Assembly: GCA_002917775.1 (NCBI GenBank)
Contig: KZ627156.1
Span: forward strand, 1,264,182-1,328,181
Direction of reading: 5' to 3'
From: Glaciozyma antarctica PI12
Taxonomy: Eukaryota; Basidiomycota; Microbotryomycetes; Kriegeriales; Camptobasidiaceae
Length of the DNA: 64,000 nucleotides
Positions within the stretch are counted from its first letter, which is position 1; each line of letters starts with the position of its first letter. The translations under genes were made by a program, and so were the position numbers. This document shows positions 61,513 to 64,000 of this stretch, one piece after another. The notes under the pieces are model-generated. The model saw only the letters and a list, made by a program, of their open reading frames with translations, ran no database searches and was not told where the DNA came from.

Positions 61513-63099
61513 ATGTCGGACGACACGCTAAGCAGCTGCCTCGACCTTCTCCGCCGGCTCCCTCCTCAGAACGTCGAGTCCTCCCTCGATCTACTCGTGT
61601 CCATCCTCCCGGACCTTGCGGACGACCTTCTCAGCTCTGTTGATCAGCCGCTCAAGGTGCAGACTGATTCAAGTGGACGGCAATACCTGGTGTGCGATTA
61701 CAACCGCGACGGCGATTCTTACAGGTGCGTTTGGCTGTGGGCTATGGGAGTGCGGGGAGCTCGGGCGCAGGGCTCGTCACCAAGCTCAGCAGGCGTGTGC
61801 AGAGCAACGACTAGTTCGCCAGAGCAATAGTGCTGCTGTGACCTATCTGTGGTGGACAGCACGGATCGTTGCCGCTCGAACTAGCCGCTGACACCCTCTC
61901 ACCAGGTCGCCTTGGACGAACGCCTACTCTCCCCCACTTGCGAATGGCACCGAGCCTTCCCCTAAGATCCGCAAGATGGAATCGGAGATGAATGGGGCGT
62001 TTGACGTGTACCGAGACATGTAGGGAGCTTTGGCACGGCCGTTCAAAGGGTGGGAGCTAACCTCTCGCACTCCCTCTCATGCGCAGGTACTACGAAGGCG
62101 GTGTGTCGTCGGTCTACTTGTGGGATTTGGAGGAGGGGTTCGCTGGCGTGGTGCTGCTGAAGAAGAGTGCGTAGCGCTCGCGAGATGAGTAGCGAACGTT
62201 GAGTGGAGCTGACGCGATTGGTGATGCAGTCAACGATGGCGCCGGAAGCAGCGCGAGCTGGGATTCAGGTGCGTGCTTTCAGATTGGCGTTAGGTTGTTG
62301 AGCTGGGGCTGACCAAGCCTTGTCTTTCCTCCATTCTCTCGTCGCCTACTGCGCTCTCTCCGCCCTCTCCTCCCGCCAATCGACTCCGCCCGCACTCCCC
62401 TCGTCACCTAATCCTCGCAGTGCACGTTTTTGAGACCTCTGAACGTGGACGCACCGCTCACTACAAGCTCACGTCGACCGTCATGCTCTACATGGTCAAG
62501 GGAGTGCTAAAGGGCGAGAAGGCCGTTGTCGAGGGAGATGTTGCGCTCGGAGGTAGCCTGACTCGCCAGGTACATCGTATTCCTGCGTGTGCCGATTTGT
62601 AACCGCATGACTGGAGCTGATGGAGCTGTCACAGAACGAGACCGACGCACCGTACGATCCGTCATCCCCCGCGGCGAGCACCGCGTCGCACATCTCCAAC
62701 ATCGGAAAGGTCATCGAGGATATGGAGATCAAGATGCGCAACACGCTCCAGGAGGTGTACTTTAGCAGTGCGTACTCGCTTCTTTCGTTGCCGCCACCTC
62801 GGCTGATCCATCTCTGTCCTCTCCTCTCTCGCTCCTCCCGTCACCTTCGCTTCCGCCATCGTTCACGCTTTTTGCTCACACCCTCTGCATCCTCTCCGCT
62901 GCCTCTCCTCCGCATCTCATCACGACGCTCCTCCGATCCCTCTCTCCTCCACCCCTCCACTCGCTCGCCCATCGCAGAGACCAAGGAGGTCGTCAACGCT
63001 CTCCGCTCATCGGGTGGATTTGCAGAGGAAAATAAGCGGAACGCTCTGCAGGGAGAGCTGGTGGGACTCCTGCGCGGCAAGTCGACGGCTTCGGCCTGA
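61513..63099 (+). CDS. CAP2: F-actin-capping protein subunit beta
   Basis: Forms the CapZ heterodimer that caps actin barbed ends at endocytic patches. The start [20 protein letters not shown] at 61513 is the family N-terminus. It is followed by [140 protein letters not shown] and [19 protein letters not shown]. The stop is at 63097-63099. Seven short introns fit; the last, of about 205 nt, interrupts VYFS-KTKEV. Confidence 0.95.
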
Positions 63100-63450
63100 G
63101 GAGCTTGGTGGAGGAGGACGGTCGCCACTGTAATCACTACGCAATGCTTCTTGGATCTTGTGCTGCTTCTGAAAGTCCTCTGCTTTGCTGAATCTACAAG
63201 GTGAAGGCTGACACGTCGCGGTAGGAGGGGTTGGAGACGTACGCGACTTGGCTCAGGCGCGCGGACAAGCAGCTGGTTCGGCTTTTCTTCAAGGTCTTCG
63301 CAAGTTGCGCTTGCGAGAGCTGGTTGAGAGCTTGCAGAGTGCGATCACCTTGAAGTTCAAGCGGCGAAACCTCCTGGACCCCGCTCGAGAATAGCTCGGC
63401 TTGCGCTCACGCCCCTCGGCCTTCCTCCACGCGCACGCTCGGCCTTTTTT
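63100..63450. other. Intergenic region after CAP2
   Basis: About 350 bp holding the CAP2 3' UTR and the promoter or first exon of the next plus-strand gene. A T-rich acceptor-like CTTTTTTTGACAG lies near 63447-63459. No complete gene was seen. Confidence 0.3.
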
Positions 63451-63459
63451 TGACAGGTG

Positions 63460-64000
63460 AGCTCTCCCTTTGACCACGACTCGAGCGCAGCTGCTACGGT
63501 GGCTCAGCTACCGCCACGCCTGCTCAAGCTGGAGGCGCCCTTACTCCCCCTCGTCCTGACCGCTTTGGTGCTCCTCAGTCGGCTTCTCCTCGCCCCCACG
63601 CTCTACTCGGCAAAGCCCACCGACCCTCCGTCAGAGGACTCCGTAACAGAGCAACACCTTCCGCCAGCTCACCACAAGCGGCACGCTCCGACGATTCGCG
63701 TCCACTCTCCAGACCGCCTCTCCCCCTCCCACTTCGCCGCGCTGGACTCCGCTCGCAGCACGCCCTCGCCCCCAGGGTCCCCCTCCTTTACCGTCAGCCC
63801 ACCTCCTACCTTACCCCAGCGGCATCACCGAACGCCACGCCCATCGTTCTCTCTTCCAACGCAGCGGCCAAAGGAGGGCAAGGAGAGCTACATGGCGAGC
63901 GCGTCCGGGAGCCAGACGGACGCTGGGGACGGAGCGGACGAGGACAGCACGGCGAGTGAGCGCGAGGGTCCTTTGCGGCGGGGGATGCTGGGAGAGGGAT
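63460..64000 (+). CDS. Partial gene with N-terminal membrane segment, unknown
   Basis: A plus-strand frame is open from about 63460 to the window end and is cut off by it. It reads TVAQLPPRLLKLEAPLLP, then a hydrophobic helix LPLVLTALVLLSRLLLAPTL, followed by a Ser/Pro/His-rich, probably disordered region (RPSFSLPTQRPKEGKE, SGSQTDAGDGADEDSTASER). No ATG opens the frame, so it is probably a second exon following the acceptor near 63459; the first exon was not found. The good third-position GC supports coding. The family was not recognised. Confidence 0.45.

Overview
The window is nuclear DNA from a fungus, most likely a basidiomycete yeast of the Pucciniomycotina (Rhodotorula/Rhodosporidium-like). 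That placement is an inference from high GC, densely packed genes on both strands, and very many short introns of about 48-80 nt with donor GTGCGT or GTGAGT, a CTGAC/CTAAC-like branch site and acceptor CGCAG or TCAG. Gene content is ordinary eukaryotic housekeeping interleaved with a rapidly varying F-box family. No virus, transposon, CRISPR, tRNA or rRNA was recognised.

Layout. 1-5 kb: the end of a DUF3292 membrane protein, a disrupted F-box gene, and a METTL4-type adenine methyltransferase. 5.6-14.5 kb: a PNUTS/Ppn1-like PP1 regulator, a LIM-domain-binding protein, an SH3 protein and a small unknown gene. 14.5-15.6 kb: a 95-bp inverted copy of the first F-box gene running into a 545-N assembly gap, with another F-box fragment on the far side. 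15.7-26 kb: UNC-45/She4 myosin chaperone, a GH5 hydrolase with an internal membrane module, ER co-chaperone DNAJC3/p58IPK, CCT2 and a UCH-type deubiquitinase. 26.6-36 kb: F-box genes around ribosomal protein uL2 and a zinc-finger gene. 36-45.9 kb: PTR2 peptide transporter, a 1.65-kb intergenic region, IMP dehydrogenase, Rab escort protein and an NF-YC/HAP5-like histone-fold protein. 46-57 kb: a long F-box/LRR-like gene, RVB1 with a 1,247-nt intron, methylthioadenosine phosphorylase, and a NYN-domain protein. 57.5-64 kb: a PLC-like protein, cyclin C, actin-capping protein beta and a partial membrane protein.

These neighbours do not form an operon or a metabolic cluster. Shared themes are protein folding and turnover (UNC-45, DNAJC3, CCT2, UCH, F-box proteins), transcription and chromatin (PNUTS, LDB, NF-YC, cyclin C, RVB1) and purine metabolism (IMPDH, MTAP). 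Several gene pairs are divergent across 100-150 bp and probably share promoters.

Caution: single-base frame breaks occur next to short homopolymers in otherwise conserved genes (DNAJC3, LDB and PNUTS homologues). Some apparent pseudogenes, including F-box copies, may therefore be assembly errors. The most interesting observations are the F-box cluster, the RVB1 giant intron, the GH5 enzyme with two transmembrane helices inserted in its catalytic domain, the METTL4 homologue and the NYN protein.
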